Shown here: positions 1 through 7,490 of the stretch, piece by piece
Position numbering within the stretch: position 1 is the stretch's first letter
Layout of the letters: each line of letters begins with the position of its first letter
Source: an uncultured Oscillospiraceae bacterium
Lineage (GTDB): Bacteria; Bacillota_A; Clostridia; Oscillospirales; Oscillospiraceae
Assembly: GCA_900769845.1 (NCBI GenBank)
Contig: CAAGIF010000116.1
Span: forward strand, 1-17,417
DNA: 17,417 nt
Reading direction: 5' to 3'
Notes under the pieces: generated by a model
The model's database searches: none
Told to the model about the DNA's origin: nothing
What the model saw: the letters and a program-made list of their open reading frames with translations, nothing else
Position numbers and translations under genes: made by a program

Positions 1-237
1 TCCAAGGGCGGCGGTGAAATTCCCTGGTATGTCCATGAGCTGCCCGTTGTGGGTATCTCCGTAAATAAGCCCACTATGCTGGCTGATGCTCCCATGCTCC
101 GTACCTACATCAATACCTACGATTCCAACGACGATACTCTGGATGCCCTGGTGGATGCTCTGATGGAAGGCCCTGATGCTTTCAAGGGCGTGGATCCCAT
201 CGATTCCTACTGCGGTATGTGGGATACCCATATGTAA
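1..237 (+). CDS. Glycoside hydrolase family 3-type protein, C-terminal fragment
   Basis: The window opens inside this reading frame, and only the last 78 residues before TAA are visible. They read as the end of a GH3 enzyme of the beta-N-acetylhexosaminidase/beta-glucosidase kind: a hydrophobic strand (VVGISVNKP), then an AYINTY-like stretch (here TYINTYDSNDDTLDALVDAL), then FKGVDPIDSYCG, which resembles the usual FKGVSPVDPF terminus of these proteins. The catalytic nucleophile and the substrate pocket lie upstream, outside the window, so the substrate cannot be named. The next gene starts 11 nt after the stop, which suggests one transcript with the HAD hydrolase. The family call rests on a short tail and is moderate. 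Confidence 0.6.
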   Translation, partial: SKGGGEIPWYVHELPVVGISVNKPTMLADAPMLRTYINTYDSNDDTLDALVDALMEGPDAFKGVDPIDSYCGMWDTHM

Positions 238-248
238 CGGAGGATACC

Positions 249-1100
249 ATGTCCGTTTTTGATACTTTTCAAAGAAAGCATGATTATCTGATCTGTGTGG
301 ACTCCGACGGCTGTGTCATGGACACCATGAACTGCAAGCATTTTCACTGCTTTGGTCCCTATATGGTCACCGAATGGGAACTGGATGCCTGGAATGAGGA
401 GATCCTGGAGCGCTGGAATGTGATCAATCTGTTTTCCATGACCCGGGGAATCAACCGGTTCAAGGGTCTCGCCATGGCGCTGGGCGAAATCGATAAGACT
501 TACAGACCCATTCCCGGCATCGCCGCTTTGCAGCATTGGGCAGACACTGCCCCCGCGCTGAGTAATGACAGTGTTCTGAAGGCTGCGGAGGATGCAACAG
601 ATTCTGAAGAAAAGAAGATCCTGCTGAAGGCTCTATCCTGGTCCAAGGCGGTTAATGCTGCCATTGTAAAGCTGCCGGAGGAACTGAAAGTTCCCTATGA
701 TGGCGCGAAGGAGGGCCTTTCCACGGCTCATAATTTTGCAGATGTGGCTATGGTTTCCTCTGCGAACCGGGATGCGGTGGAAGAAGAGTGGGGGAAGTTC
801 GGTCTGTTGGAACATACCGACATCGTACTGGCGCAGGACATTGGCTCCAAGGCCGCCTGTATTCGGGAAATGCTGAAATTCGGTTATGATCCCGATAAGG
901 TTCTGATGATCGGCGATGCCCCCGGGGATTGTGATGCCGCCGAAAAGAACGGCGTTCATTACTATCCGATTCTGGTCAATCACGAAAAAGCAAGCTGGGA
1001 TGAGGCTATTGCTGTTGCCTACGGCAAGCTGCAATCCGGATGCTACGCAGAATACGGCGCTGAGAAGAAGGAAGAATTTCTTCGGAATCTCGGCAGCTGA
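249..1100 (+). CDS. HAD-superfamily hydrolase (putative phosphatase)
   Basis: This 283-residue cytosolic protein carries the four HAD motifs. Motif I is VDSDGCVMD, with D18 the expected nucleophile and D20 the general acid/base. Motif II is the strand VAMVSS around S170. Motif III is K201 in GSKAA. Motif IV is GDAPGD, with D223 and D227 as Mg2+ ligands. The region between motifs I and II (about residues 28-160) is a large helical insertion, consistent with a C1 cap that selects the substrate, so a small phosphorylated metabolite is plausible but unidentified. The ATG at 249 is chosen because GGAGG lies at 239-243; a GTG at 219 would add ten residues and overlap the preceding gene. It is probably cotranscribed with the GH3 gene, hinting at sugar-phosphate chemistry (inference). 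The frame ends just before a strong hairpin terminator. Confidence 0.85.
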   Translation: MSVFDTFQRKHDYLICVDSDGCVMDTMNCKHFHCFGPYMVTEWELDAWNEEILERWNVINLFSMTRGINRFKGLAMALGEIDKTYRPIPGIAALQHWADTAPALSNDSVLKAAEDATDSEEKKILLKALSWSKAVNAAIVKLPEELKVPYDGAKEGLSTAHNFADVAMVSSANRDAVEEEWGKFGLLEHTDIVLAQDIGSKAACIREMLKFGYDPDKVLMIGDAPGDCDAAEKNGVHYYPILVNHEKASWDEAIAVAYGKLQSGCYAEYGAEKKEEFLRNLGS

Positions 1101-1111
1101 TTCACATTAAT

Positions 1112-1139
1112 AAAGCCGCGCCCGATTGGGCGCGGCTTT
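1112..1139. terminator. Bidirectional intrinsic terminator between convergent genes
   Basis: A perfect 12-bp stem (AAAGCCGCGCCC paired with GGGCGCGGCTTT) closes a GATT loop. It lies 11 nt after the HAD stop and 15 nt past the stop of the minus-strand small membrane gene. Reading on the minus strand, the stem runs into TTTATTAAT, a good U-rich tail; on the plus strand the tail is CTTTCAGTTTG, weaker but usable. It probably ends both convergent transcripts. Confidence 0.88.
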
Positions 1140-1154
1140 CAGTTTGTAAATGAA

Positions 1155-1490
1155 TTATTGACCGAATAAACTTAAGACATACCATATGCAAAATGCAACA
1201 ATCATACTTAGAATTGGAAGAAATTTCATAACATGGCTGAATCTTATCTTATCATGCCGAAACAAGAAATGCGAAATGATAAGGCAAAGATGCGCCGTTA
1301 AACCGACACCCAATCCGCTATATGCAAAGATATTGGCTCCCAGTATGCCCCAAAAGTCGCTGTGGGTTAATGCGTATTCTGTCACCATCATGGACATTAA
1401 ACACAGAAAAGCGTAGGGAACATACAGAATTGCCAACAAAATACTAAGTGCGTTGTGAAATGCAGGTTTCTGAAGAAGTTTACTTTTCAT
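1155..1490 (-). CDS. Small three-helix integral membrane protein, unknown function
   Basis: This encodes 111 residues, and I do not recognise the family. Three hydrophobic stretches are visible, roughly residues 12-35, 47-76 (long, glycine-rich) and 88-108. Basic residues sit at the N-terminus (KSKLLQK) and between helices 2 and 3 (RHDKIRFSHVMK). There is no cleavable signal, catalytic motif or cysteine pair. The start is 1 nt after the glnS stop, with only a weak GGTAAG-like ribosome binding site, so expression would rely on glnS transcription and probably on translational coupling. Base composition is clearly more AT-rich than in glnS or the HAD gene. That fits either a recent insertion between glnS and its terminator or a relaxed, fast-evolving membrane gene. 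The intact frame and hydrophobic pattern argue that it is a real gene. Confidence 0.65.
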   Translation of the reverse strand: MKSKLLQKPAFHNALSILLAILYVPYAFLCLMSMMVTEYALTHSDFWGILGANIFAYSGLGVGLTAHLCLIISHFLFRHDKIRFSHVMKFLPILSMIVAFCIWYVLSLFGQ

Positions 1491-1491
1491 G

Positions 1492-3171
1492 TTACTTACC
1501 GGGTTTGAAGCTGTCCTTCAGGCTGACGGAGCGGTTAAATACCAGATGGTCAGCGGAAGAATCCTTGCTGTCGGGAGTAAAGTAACCCAAACGCATGAAC
1601 TGGAAGGACTCTCCGGCCTTGGCTTCCTTCAAAGACGCTTCGACTTTGCAGCCGTTGAGAATCTCCAAAGAATTGGGATTCAGGCAAGCAAGGAAATCCT
1701 TGCCGGCAGCATCGGGATCGGGATCGTCAAAGAGGTTGGAGTACTGGCGGACCTCAGCGTCATAGCAGTTGTCTGCGTCTACCCAGTGAATGGTCGCACC
1801 CTTGACCTTCCGCCCATCGGCGGGGTTGCCGCCCTTGGATTCGGGGTCATAAGTGGCAAGAACTTCGATAACATTGCCGTTTTCGTCCTTTACGCAGCCG
1901 GTGCAGGTGATCAGATAGGCGCCCTTCAGACGGCATTCGGGGCCGTCGGGGAACAGACGCTTGTACTTGGGCACGGGCTCGGAAAGGAAATCGTCTGCTT
2001 CGATCCACAGATTCCGGGAGAAGGTGACCTGCCGGGTTCCATCCTCGGGACGGTTGGGGTTGTTCTCGACTTCAAAAGTCTCGGACCGTCCTTCGGGATA
2101 GTTGGTGATGGTCAGCTTCACAGGATTCAAAACAGCCATGACACGGCGGGCGGTCTCATTCAGATCTTCCCGCAGACAGTATTCCAGGAAGCCGTACTCA
2201 ATGGTGTTAGGACTCTTGGCAACACCGACCCGGTCACAGAAGTTACGGATAGCGGCAGGAGTATAGCCGCGGCGGCGAAGACCGCATAGGGTGGGCATAC
2301 GGGGATCGTCCCATCCGGAAACATATCCGTTTTCCACCAAAGCTCTCAGTTTGCGCTTGGATAGAACGGTGTGGTCGATACCCAACCGTGCAAATTCGAT
2401 CTGACGGGGACGGTGGGGGACAGAAACATTCTCCACGACCCAATTGTAAAGGGGACGGTGATTTTCGAACTCCAGAGAGCACAGGGAGTGGGTAATTCCC
2501 TCCAGGGCGTCCTGAATGGGATGGGCAAAGTCATACATGGGATAGATGCACCACTTGTCGCCCTGGCGGTGGTGATGCATATGACGGATCCGGTAGATCA
2601 CCGGGTCGCGCATGTTGAAGTTACCGGAGGCAAGGTCGATCTTTGCCCGGAGGGTCATGGCGTTATCCGGAAATTCACCGGCGCGCATACGGGCGAACAG
2701 ATCCAGACTTTCCTCGATGGGACGGTCCCGATAAGGGGACTGGGCAGGGGTATTCAAATCGCCCCGGAATTCCTTAGCCTGTTCGGGGGTCAGCTCACAA
2801 ACATAGGCAAGCTCCTTCTTGATCAGCTCAACAGCAAATTCGTAGTCCTTCTCAAAGTAGTCGGAGCCATAGAAGAACCGATCGCCCCAGTCAAAGCCAA
2901 GCCAGTGGATGTCCTCTTTGATAGCTTCCACAAACTCCACATCTTCCTTGGTGGGGTTGGTGTCATCCATGCGGAGGTTACACAGACCGTTGTACTTTTC
3001 TGCAGTACCGAAGTCAATGATCAGCGCCTTGCAGTGACCAATGTGCAGATATCCGTTGGGTTCGGGGGGGAACCGGGTGTGTACGGTTTTGCCGGCGTAA
3101 CGGCCGCCCTCTGCAATATCCTCGTCAATAAAAGTGTGAATGAAGTTTTTGCTTTCAGTCATTTCAGCCAT
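1492..3171 (-). CDS. glnS: Glutaminyl-tRNA synthetase
   Basis: GlnRS charges tRNA(Gln) with glutamine using ATP, as a class I synthetase in the cytosol. The protein is 559 residues, a normal family length. The HIGH motif is at 43-46 within PPEPNGYLHIGH, and the second class I signature is VLSKRKL at 269-275. The N-terminal Rossmann half is followed by the beta-barrel anticodon-binding half, ending in a NRSVSLKDSF tail typical of GlnRS rather than GluRS. ATG at 3171 is preferred: GAGGAAG lies 7 nt upstream. An in-frame TTG at 3177 would add two residues and is possible. The promoter is about 40 bp upstream, and the leader of roughly 30 nt leaves no room for a T-box. Many Bacillota lack GlnRS and make Gln-tRNA by transamidation, so its presence shows a direct charging route. 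Confidence 0.96.
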   Translation of the reverse strand: MAEMTESKNFIHTFIDEDIAEGGRYAGKTVHTRFPPEPNGYLHIGHCKALIIDFGTAEKYNGLCNLRMDDTNPTKEDVEFVEAIKEDIHWLGFDWGDRFFYGSDYFEKDYEFAVELIKKELAYVCELTPEQAKEFRGDLNTPAQSPYRDRPIEESLDLFARMRAGEFPDNAMTLRAKIDLASGNFNMRDPVIYRIRHMHHHRQGDKWCIYPMYDFAHPIQDALEGITHSLCSLEFENHRPLYNWVVENVSVPHRPRQIEFARLGIDHTVLSKRKLRALVENGYVSGWDDPRMPTLCGLRRRGYTPAAIRNFCDRVGVAKSPNTIEYGFLEYCLREDLNETARRVMAVLNPVKLTITNYPEGRSETFEVENNPNRPEDGTRQVTFSRNLWIEADDFLSEPVPKYKRLFPDGPECRLKGAYLITCTGCVKDENGNVIEVLATYDPESKGGNPADGRKVKGATIHWVDADNCYDAEVRQYSNLFDDPDPDAAGKDFLACLNPNSLEILNGCKVEASLKEAKAGESFQFMRLGYFTPDSKDSSADHLVFNRSVSLKDSFKPGK

Positions 3172-3209
3172 CTTCAAACTTCCTCTCCTGTCAATTTCAA
3201 TAATAGCTT

Positions 3210-3238
3210 ATTATAACCGATGGTAACTGGATTTGCAA
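3210..3238 (-). promoter_or_regulatory. Predicted sigma-A promoter of glnS
   Basis: On the minus strand a TTGCAA -35 box (3233-3238) and a perfect TATAAT -10 box (3210-3215) are separated by exactly 17 bp. Transcription would start near 3203 and give a leader of about 30 nt with an AGGAGAGG ribosome binding site before the ATG at 3171. Confidence 0.8.
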
Positions 3239-3351
3239 CTGAAAAACGAGTATAATCCGTGATTTCTTTGCTGTCTGGGGCGAAAATTCGGCGGCATTTG
3301 AAAAAATATATAAAATTTATGAAAACAGTTCCGGAAAACTGAAAATTATGG

Positions 3352-3380
3352 TTGTCAATTTGGCTGTCTTATTATAAAAT
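3352..3380 (+). promoter_or_regulatory. Predicted sigma-A promoter of the pyrH-polC cluster
   Basis: A TTGTCA -35 box (3352-3357) and a TAAAAT -10 box (3375-3380) have a 17-bp spacer; TATAAA two bases earlier is an alternative -10. Start of transcription would be near 3387, giving a short leader of about 27 nt with no room for a pyrimidine attenuator. The stretch between this site and the glnS promoter (3239-3351) is AT-rich, and I see no gene or further confident element in it. Confidence 0.72.
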
Positions 3381-3413
3381 AGGGGAAGATACAAATGGAA
3401 GGAGCGAGAAATT

Positions 3414-4130
3414 TTGGCGGATATCAAGTATAAGCGTATTTTGCTCAAGATCAGCGGTGAAGCCCTCGCAGGCGATGCCCGGCGGGGTCTGGACTTTGAT
3501 ATGATCAATTCCGTATGCGTTGTGGTCAAGCAGGCGCATGATATGGGTGTTGAGATCGGCATTGTGATCGGAGCCGGTAATTTCTGGCGGGGTGTCAAGG
3601 ATGGCGCCGATAAGATGCAGCGCTCCCATGCAGACGCCATGGGTATGCTGGGAACAGTGATGAATTCCATCGCCGTTGCAGATGCTCTGGAGCGCCACGG
3701 TGTGGATGCACGGGTTCTAAGCGCTGTGGAAATGAATAAGTTCTGCGAGTATTTTACACGGGATACCGCAGACCGCTACCTGAAGGAAGGAAAGGTCGTG
3801 CTATTTGCAGCGGGGACCGGAAACCCCTATTTCTCAACAGACACCGGCGCGGTGCTTCGGGGTGTGGAGATAGAGGCGGATGCCGTTCTGATGGCGAAGA
3901 ATGTTGACGGTATTTATTCTGCCGACCCCAATGTGGATCCCTCCGCCGTGAAGTTTGACGAGCTGACCTATGATGATGTGCTTGCCCGTCATTTAAAAGC
4001 AACTGATACCACCGCCATGACACTGGCCATGGACAACAACATGGTACTGGTTTGCTTTGCTCTTAAGGACCCCCTCAACATTATCCGGGTCATTTCCGGA
4101 GAGAATGTTGGTACAATTGTAAAATGCTAA
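3414..4130 (+). CDS. pyrH: UMP kinase (uridylate kinase)
   Basis: PyrH phosphorylates UMP to UDP with ATP, the committed kinase step of pyrimidine nucleotide synthesis, as a cytosolic homohexamer of the amino-acid-kinase fold. At 238 residues it has the usual length. Visible motifs are LLKISGEAL (10-18, phosphate-binding Lys12), GAGNFWRG (53-60), AAGTGNPYFSTD (132-143, uridine/phosphate site) and MAKNVDGIYSADP (160-172, nucleotide-binding). The start codon is TTG: GGAAGGAG lies at 3397-3404, nine bases upstream, and no ATG lies nearby in frame. Use of a weak initiator may tune expression (inference). It is first in the cluster, directly after a predicted promoter, and 13 nt separate its stop from frr. 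The pyrH-frr pair is widely conserved in bacteria; rpsB and tsf, which often precede it, are absent here. Confidence 0.97.
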   Translation: MADIKYKRILLKISGEALAGDARRGLDFDMINSVCVVVKQAHDMGVEIGIVIGAGNFWRGVKDGADKMQRSHADAMGMLGTVMNSIAVADALERHGVDARVLSAVEMNKFCEYFTRDTADRYLKEGKVVLFAAGTGNPYFSTDTGAVLRGVEIEADAVLMAKNVDGIYSADPNVDPSAVKFDELTYDDVLARHLKATDTTAMTLAMDNNMVLVCFALKDPLNIIRVISGENVGTIVKC

Positions 4131-4143
4131 GGAGGAAAAACCA

Positions 4144-4698
4144 ATGAATGTAGATTTTAAGGATTTTGAAAGAAGAATGGGTAAGGCCGTTGAGCATCTG
4201 GAAGATGAGTTCGGCGCAGTCCGCGCAGGCCGCGCCAATGCTAAGGTTCTGGATCGGATCAGTGTGGAATACTATGGCAGTGAAACACCTCTGAACGGTG
4301 TTGCTACCATTTCCTCTCCCGATGCCCGTACCCTGGTTATTTCCCCCTGGGATACCAAACTGCTGAAGGACATTCAGAAAGCTATTCAGAGCTCTGATCT
4401 GGGCATCAACCCCCAGAATGACGGCCGTGTGATCCGCCTGACCTTCCCCATGCTTACCGAGGAGCGCCGCCGTGAGCTGACCAAGCAGGTCAAGAAGTAT
4501 GCCGAGGACGCAAAGGTTGCCATGCGGAATATCCGCCGGGACGGTATGGACTATGTCAAGAAGCTGAAGAAGAATTCCGAGATCACCGAGGACGATCAGA
4601 AGAAGGCAGAGAAGGATCTGCAGACCCTTCTTGACAAGTACATTAAGAAGGTAGACGATGTCACCGCGCTGAAAGAAAAGGAATTGATGGCCATCTGA
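4144..4698 (+). CDS. frr: Ribosome recycling factor
   Basis: RRF works with EF-G to split the post-termination ribosome so that subunits can be reused. The frame gives 184 residues, matching the normal 185-residue family. Its sequence shows the expected two-domain pattern: N-terminal helix (DFERRMGKAVEHLEDEFGAVRAGRAN), the beta/alpha domain II inserted in the middle (YYGSETPLNGVATISSPDARTL onwards), then two long charged helices with LTEERRRELTKQVKKYAEDAKVAMRNIRRD. An AAGGAGG ribosome binding site at 4129-4135 overlaps the pyrH stop region and is one of the strongest in the window, suiting an abundant translation factor. A GC-rich hairpin lies between this gene and uppS. Confidence 0.98.
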   Translation: MNVDFKDFERRMGKAVEHLEDEFGAVRAGRANAKVLDRISVEYYGSETPLNGVATISSPDARTLVISPWDTKLLKDIQKAIQSSDLGINPQNDGRVIRLTFPMLTEERRRELTKQVKKYAEDAKVAMRNIRRDGMDYVKKLKKNSEITEDDQKKAEKDLQTLLDKYIKKVDDVTALKEKELMAI

Positions 4699-4712
4699 TT
4701 GGTGGCAGTATG

Positions 4713-4740
4713 CTTGGGGGGCGCTGGGCGCCCCCTCAAG
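4713..4740 (+). other. GC-rich stem-loop in the frr-uppS gap
   Basis: A run of six G, then CGC, pairs with GCG and a run of C around a TGG loop (9 bp including one G-U pair). CTT/AAG extend the stem across a bulged C at 4737. No T-tract follows (the next bases are CCATGTAAAG), so it does not look like a classical terminator. It may be an mRNA processing or stability element that changes frr level relative to uppS (inference). Confidence 0.6.
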
Positions 4741-4769
4741 CCATGTAAAGTGGTTAAAGAGGTATTCAC

Positions 4770-5498
4770 ATGCCCCAGGACGATTTAAACAAACAAAAGC
4801 TGCCTGCGCCTCAACATATCGCCATTATTATGGACGGTAACGGGCGGTGGGCAAAGCAGCGGGGATTGCCCCGTACCGCCGGACATGCTGCCGGCGGAGA
4901 AACCTTCCGCAGAATCGCCAATTACTGTCGCACCATCGGTGTAAAGTATCTGACGGTCTATGCGTTTTCTACGGAAAACTGGAAGCGCAGCGCCGATGAA
5001 GTTGCCGGCATCATGCGTCTTCTTGGAAAATACCTTCGGGAAGCCCTGGAGGATATGGAAAAGAATGCGGTCGCCTTCCGGTTCTTTGGAGATCTGAGTA
5101 AGCTCAGTCCGGAACTGCAGAAGCTGTGCTTGGACGCCCAGAATCGGTCTTCCCGGTACCATGAGGTTCAGGTAAATTTCTGTCTGAACTATGGGGGGCG
5201 GGATGAGATCGTCCGCGCCGCAGCGGCCTTTGCCAGGGACTGCGAGGCAGGGAAGTACACCAGCGCCGATTTAACAGAGGAGCTTCTTGCCCAGTATCTA
5301 TACTCCGCCGATGTGCCGGATCCGGAGCTGATTATTCGCCCCTCCGGAGAGAAGCGGACCAGTAACTTTCTGCTCTGGCAGAGTGCTTACTCGGAATATG
5401 TGTTTATGAATGTACTGTGGCCCGATTTCAGTCCGTCGGATCTGGATGCGGCCATTGAAGAATATCACCGGCGGAACCGCCGGTTTGGAGGGACATAA
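4770..5498 (+). CDS. uppS: Isoprenyl transferase (undecaprenyl diphosphate synthase)
   Basis: UppS adds isopentenyl-PP units in cis to farnesyl-PP to build undecaprenyl-PP, the lipid carrier for peptidoglycan and wall polymers, at the membrane-cytosol boundary. The 242-residue protein has the full family core: IAIIMDGNGRWAKQRG (17-32, with catalytic Asp22 binding Mg2+/pyrophosphate), FSTENW (66-71), and the isopentenyl-PP site around Arg190, Arg196 and Ser198, with Glu209 in the SEYVF segment. The usual IRTSGE is IRPSGE here, a mild change that leaves the binding residues intact. AAAGAGGT lies 7 nt before the ATG. It is followed by cdsA after 6 nt. Dxr and IspG, encoded downstream, supply the isopentenyl precursor. 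Confidence 0.96.
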   Translation: MPQDDLNKQKLPAPQHIAIIMDGNGRWAKQRGLPRTAGHAAGGETFRRIANYCRTIGVKYLTVYAFSTENWKRSADEVAGIMRLLGKYLREALEDMEKNAVAFRFFGDLSKLSPELQKLCLDAQNRSSRYHEVQVNFCLNYGGRDEIVRAAAAFARDCEAGKYTSADLTEELLAQYLYSADVPDPELIIRPSGEKRTSNFLLWQSAYSEYVFMNVLWPDFSPSDLDAAIEEYHRRNRRFGGT

Positions 5499-5504
5499 AG
5501 AGAA

Positions 5505-6317
5505 ATGAAACTACGAGTGATAACCGCTGCTGTTACGATTCCTATTTTGCTTTTGCTGCTTCTTGTGGCACCTAAGCTGATTGTAGCAGTGGTGTGGGGC
5601 GCAGTTCTTGCGGTATCTTCCTATGAACTGCTGTATGTGACCGGAATGGTACGGGAGATTCGTCTGGTGGTCTATGCCTCCACAATGGCGTTTCTGATCA
5701 GCATCTGGAGCTATTTTGAAGCCAGTTACCCCGTGGGGATTCTGCTGCTGATGGCCTATATTTGTCTGCTGTTTCTGGAGATGATGTTTTCTCATGTGAA
5801 GATCACCTTCGATAAGCTCTGTCTGTGCCTGGTTGCAGGTGCGCTCATTCCTTTTCTACAGAGCGGACTGATCCGGATCCTTTCCATGAAGATCGGCCGT
5901 TACCTGGTGCTGATTCCGTTCATCGTGGCATTTTTGTCCGACGGCGGCGCATACTTTATCGGTAAGTTCTTTGGTAAGCACAAGCTGGCTCCGGTTATCA
6001 GCCAGTATAAGACTGTTGAGGGTGCCCTTGGCGGCGTGCTGTGCGCTGTAATCGGTATGGTAATTTACACTGTGGTGCTGCAGTTTGCCTTTGACTTCCG
6101 TGTAAATTATTTATTTGCTGTCCTTTACGGTGTTGCTGGGGCTGCCACCGGTGTATTTGGTGATCTGTGCTTCTCCGTCATCAAGCGGCAGACGGGGCTG
6201 AAGGATTATGGCAGCATTATTCCCGGCCACGGCGGCGTGCTGGACCGTTTTGATTCCATGATGTTGGTAGCGCCTCTGATGGAGGTCTTGTTGGCTATCT
6301 TGCCTGTTGCGGTGTAA
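5505..6317 (+). CDS. cdsA: Phosphatidate cytidylyltransferase (CDP-diacylglycerol synthase)
   Basis: CdsA makes CDP-diacylglycerol from phosphatidic acid and CTP, the branch point to all anionic and zwitterionic phospholipids. This 270-residue integral membrane protein shows about seven to eight hydrophobic helices beginning at residue 4. The C-terminal family signature is at 224-250: SVIKRQTGLKDYGSIIPGHG followed by GVLDRFDS, with the acidic residues expected to bind metal and CTP. A second conserved block lies at 145-177 (SDGGAYFIGKFFG and KTVEGALGG). GGAGGG is 12 nt upstream of the ATG, at the end of uppS, with an AAAGAGA stretch closer in. The stop is followed almost at once by dxr, a classic tightly packed order in Bacillota. 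Confidence 0.96.
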   Translation: MKLRVITAAVTIPILLLLLLVAPKLIVAVVWGAVLAVSSYELLYVTGMVREIRLVVYASTMAFLISIWSYFEASYPVGILLLMAYICLLFLEMMFSHVKITFDKLCLCLVAGALIPFLQSGLIRILSMKIGRYLVLIPFIVAFLSDGGAYFIGKFFGKHKLAPVISQYKTVEGALGGVLCAVIGMVIYTVVLQFAFDFRVNYLFAVLYGVAGAATGVFGDLCFSVIKRQTGLKDYGSIIPGHGGVLDRFDSMMLVAPLMEVLLAILPVAV

Positions 6318-6321
6318 TCCT

Positions 6322-7470
6322 ATGGTTAAATGCGTCAGTATACTCGGTTCTACCGGCTCCATCGGCCGGCAGAGTCTGGATATTATCAGCCGCCTGGATG
6401 GTATCCGGGTGGCTGCCCTGACAGCCGGCACAAATGTTTCGCTGATGGCAGAACAGTGTCGGCTGTTTCGGCCTGTTCTGGCAGTCATGGCTACAGAAGA
6501 AGCAGCGGCTGAACTTCGAAAACAGATATCGGACCTTCCCACAGCGGTTCGTTGGGGGGGAGCGGGCTTGATTGAAGCTGCCATCATCGAAGATGTGGAT
6601 TGTGTCATCACCGCTGTGGTGGGCATGGTGGGTCTGAAACCCACTCTGGCTGCCATTCGCGCCGGTAAGCGTATCGGACTTGCCAATAAGGAAACCCTAG
6701 TCTGCGCCGGTGAGCTGGTTATGGCTGCCGCGAAGGAACATAATACGCAGATTATTCCCGTTGATTCTGAGCATTCCGCTATTTTTCAGTGTTTGATGGG
6801 CTGTGACGATGCCAAGCAGATCAAGCGGCTGATCCTGACCTGTTCCGGAGGTCCGTTTTTTGGAATGGATAAGGAGGAGTTAAAGTCTGTTACCAAAGCG
6901 GATGCCCTGCGGCACCCCAACTGGAAAATGGGCGCGAAGATCACCGTGGATTGCGCCACCCTTATGAATAAGGGTCTGGAGGTCATCGAGGCAATGATGC
7001 TCTACGATATGCCTCTGGATCAGGTGGATGTTGTGATCCACCGGCAGAGCATCGTCCATTCCATGGTGGAATTTACTGACGGAGCTGTGATGGCTCAGAT
7101 GGGAACGCCGGATATGCGTCTGCCCATTCAGCTGGCGCTGACCTATCCGGAGCGGGCAACTTGTCCCGTGGATGCGCTGGATCTGCTTTCCTGTGGCCCT
7201 CTTACCTTTGTTGCGCCGGATACGGAGCGGTTTCCCTGTCTGCAGCTTGCCAGAGATTGCGCCCGCAGGGGCGGCAATGCCTGTGCTGTGATGAACGGCG
7301 CTAACGAAGAAGCAGTAGCTGCTTTTTTGGCAGATAAGATCGGTTTTTATGATATTTACCGCCTTGTTCGTATGGCTGTGGAGCAGGTTCCTCATATCCA
7401 GAGCCCGACTTTGGAACAGATCCTGGAATCTGACAGACTTGCCCGGGAGGCTGTTCGCCGGGGCATGTAA
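6322..7470 (+). CDS. dxr: 1-deoxy-D-xylulose 5-phosphate reductoisomerase
   Basis: Dxr converts deoxyxylulose phosphate to 2-C-methylerythritol 4-phosphate with NADPH, the first committed step of the MEP pathway. The protein is 382 residues. It has an N-terminal NADPH motif (SILGSTGSIG, 6-15), NKETLVCAGE, and the metal-binding acids D148, E150 (VDSEHS) and E220 (MNKGLEVIE), the counterparts of E. coli D150, E152 and E231. A flexible-loop region IHRQSIVHSMVEF and MGTPDMRLPIQ follow. ATG at 6322 is chosen because the protein then begins just before the Rossmann strand. A TTG at 6307 would overlap cdsA and has no better ribosome site. No Shine-Dalgarno is evident for 6322, so translation probably depends on ribosomes finishing cdsA 4 nt upstream. 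Confidence 0.95.
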   Translation: MVKCVSILGSTGSIGRQSLDIISRLDGIRVAALTAGTNVSLMAEQCRLFRPVLAVMATEEAAAELRKQISDLPTAVRWGGAGLIEAAIIEDVDCVITAVVGMVGLKPTLAAIRAGKRIGLANKETLVCAGELVMAAAKEHNTQIIPVDSEHSAIFQCLMGCDDAKQIKRLILTCSGGPFFGMDKEELKSVTKADALRHPNWKMGAKITVDCATLMNKGLEVIEAMMLYDMPLDQVDVVIHRQSIVHSMVEFTDGAVMAQMGTPDMRLPIQLALTYPERATCPVDALDLLSCGPLTFVAPDTERFPCLQLARDCARRGGNACAVMNGANEEAVAAFLADKIGFYDIYRLVRMAVEQVPHIQSPTLEQILESDRLAREAVRRGM

Positions 7471-7490
7471 TTTTCTTTCGAGGTTTTTTC

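Noticed and set aside
1489..3216. Plus-strand open frames opposite glnS (266 and 281 codons)
   Set aside because: GlnRS motifs on the minus strand account for the region; the opposite frames are Gly/Val-rich shadow translations without recognisable domains.
3178..3413. T-box riboswitch before glnS, and a second plus-strand promoter at TATAAT 3251-3256
   Set aside because: The glnS promoter leaves only about 30 nt of leader, too short for a T-box. The plus-strand TATAAT has only TGGATT at the -35 distance, so it is not a convincing promoter.
4713..4740. Hairpin after frr as an intrinsic terminator
   Set aside because: It is GC-rich but followed by CCATGTAAAG with no T-tract, and uppS downstream has no visible promoter of its own, so full termination is unlikely.
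6307..6321. TTG start for dxr overlapping cdsA
   Set aside because: It adds five residues before the Rossmann strand, and the nearest GGAGG is 21 nt away. ATG at 6322 gives the usual Dxr N-terminus.
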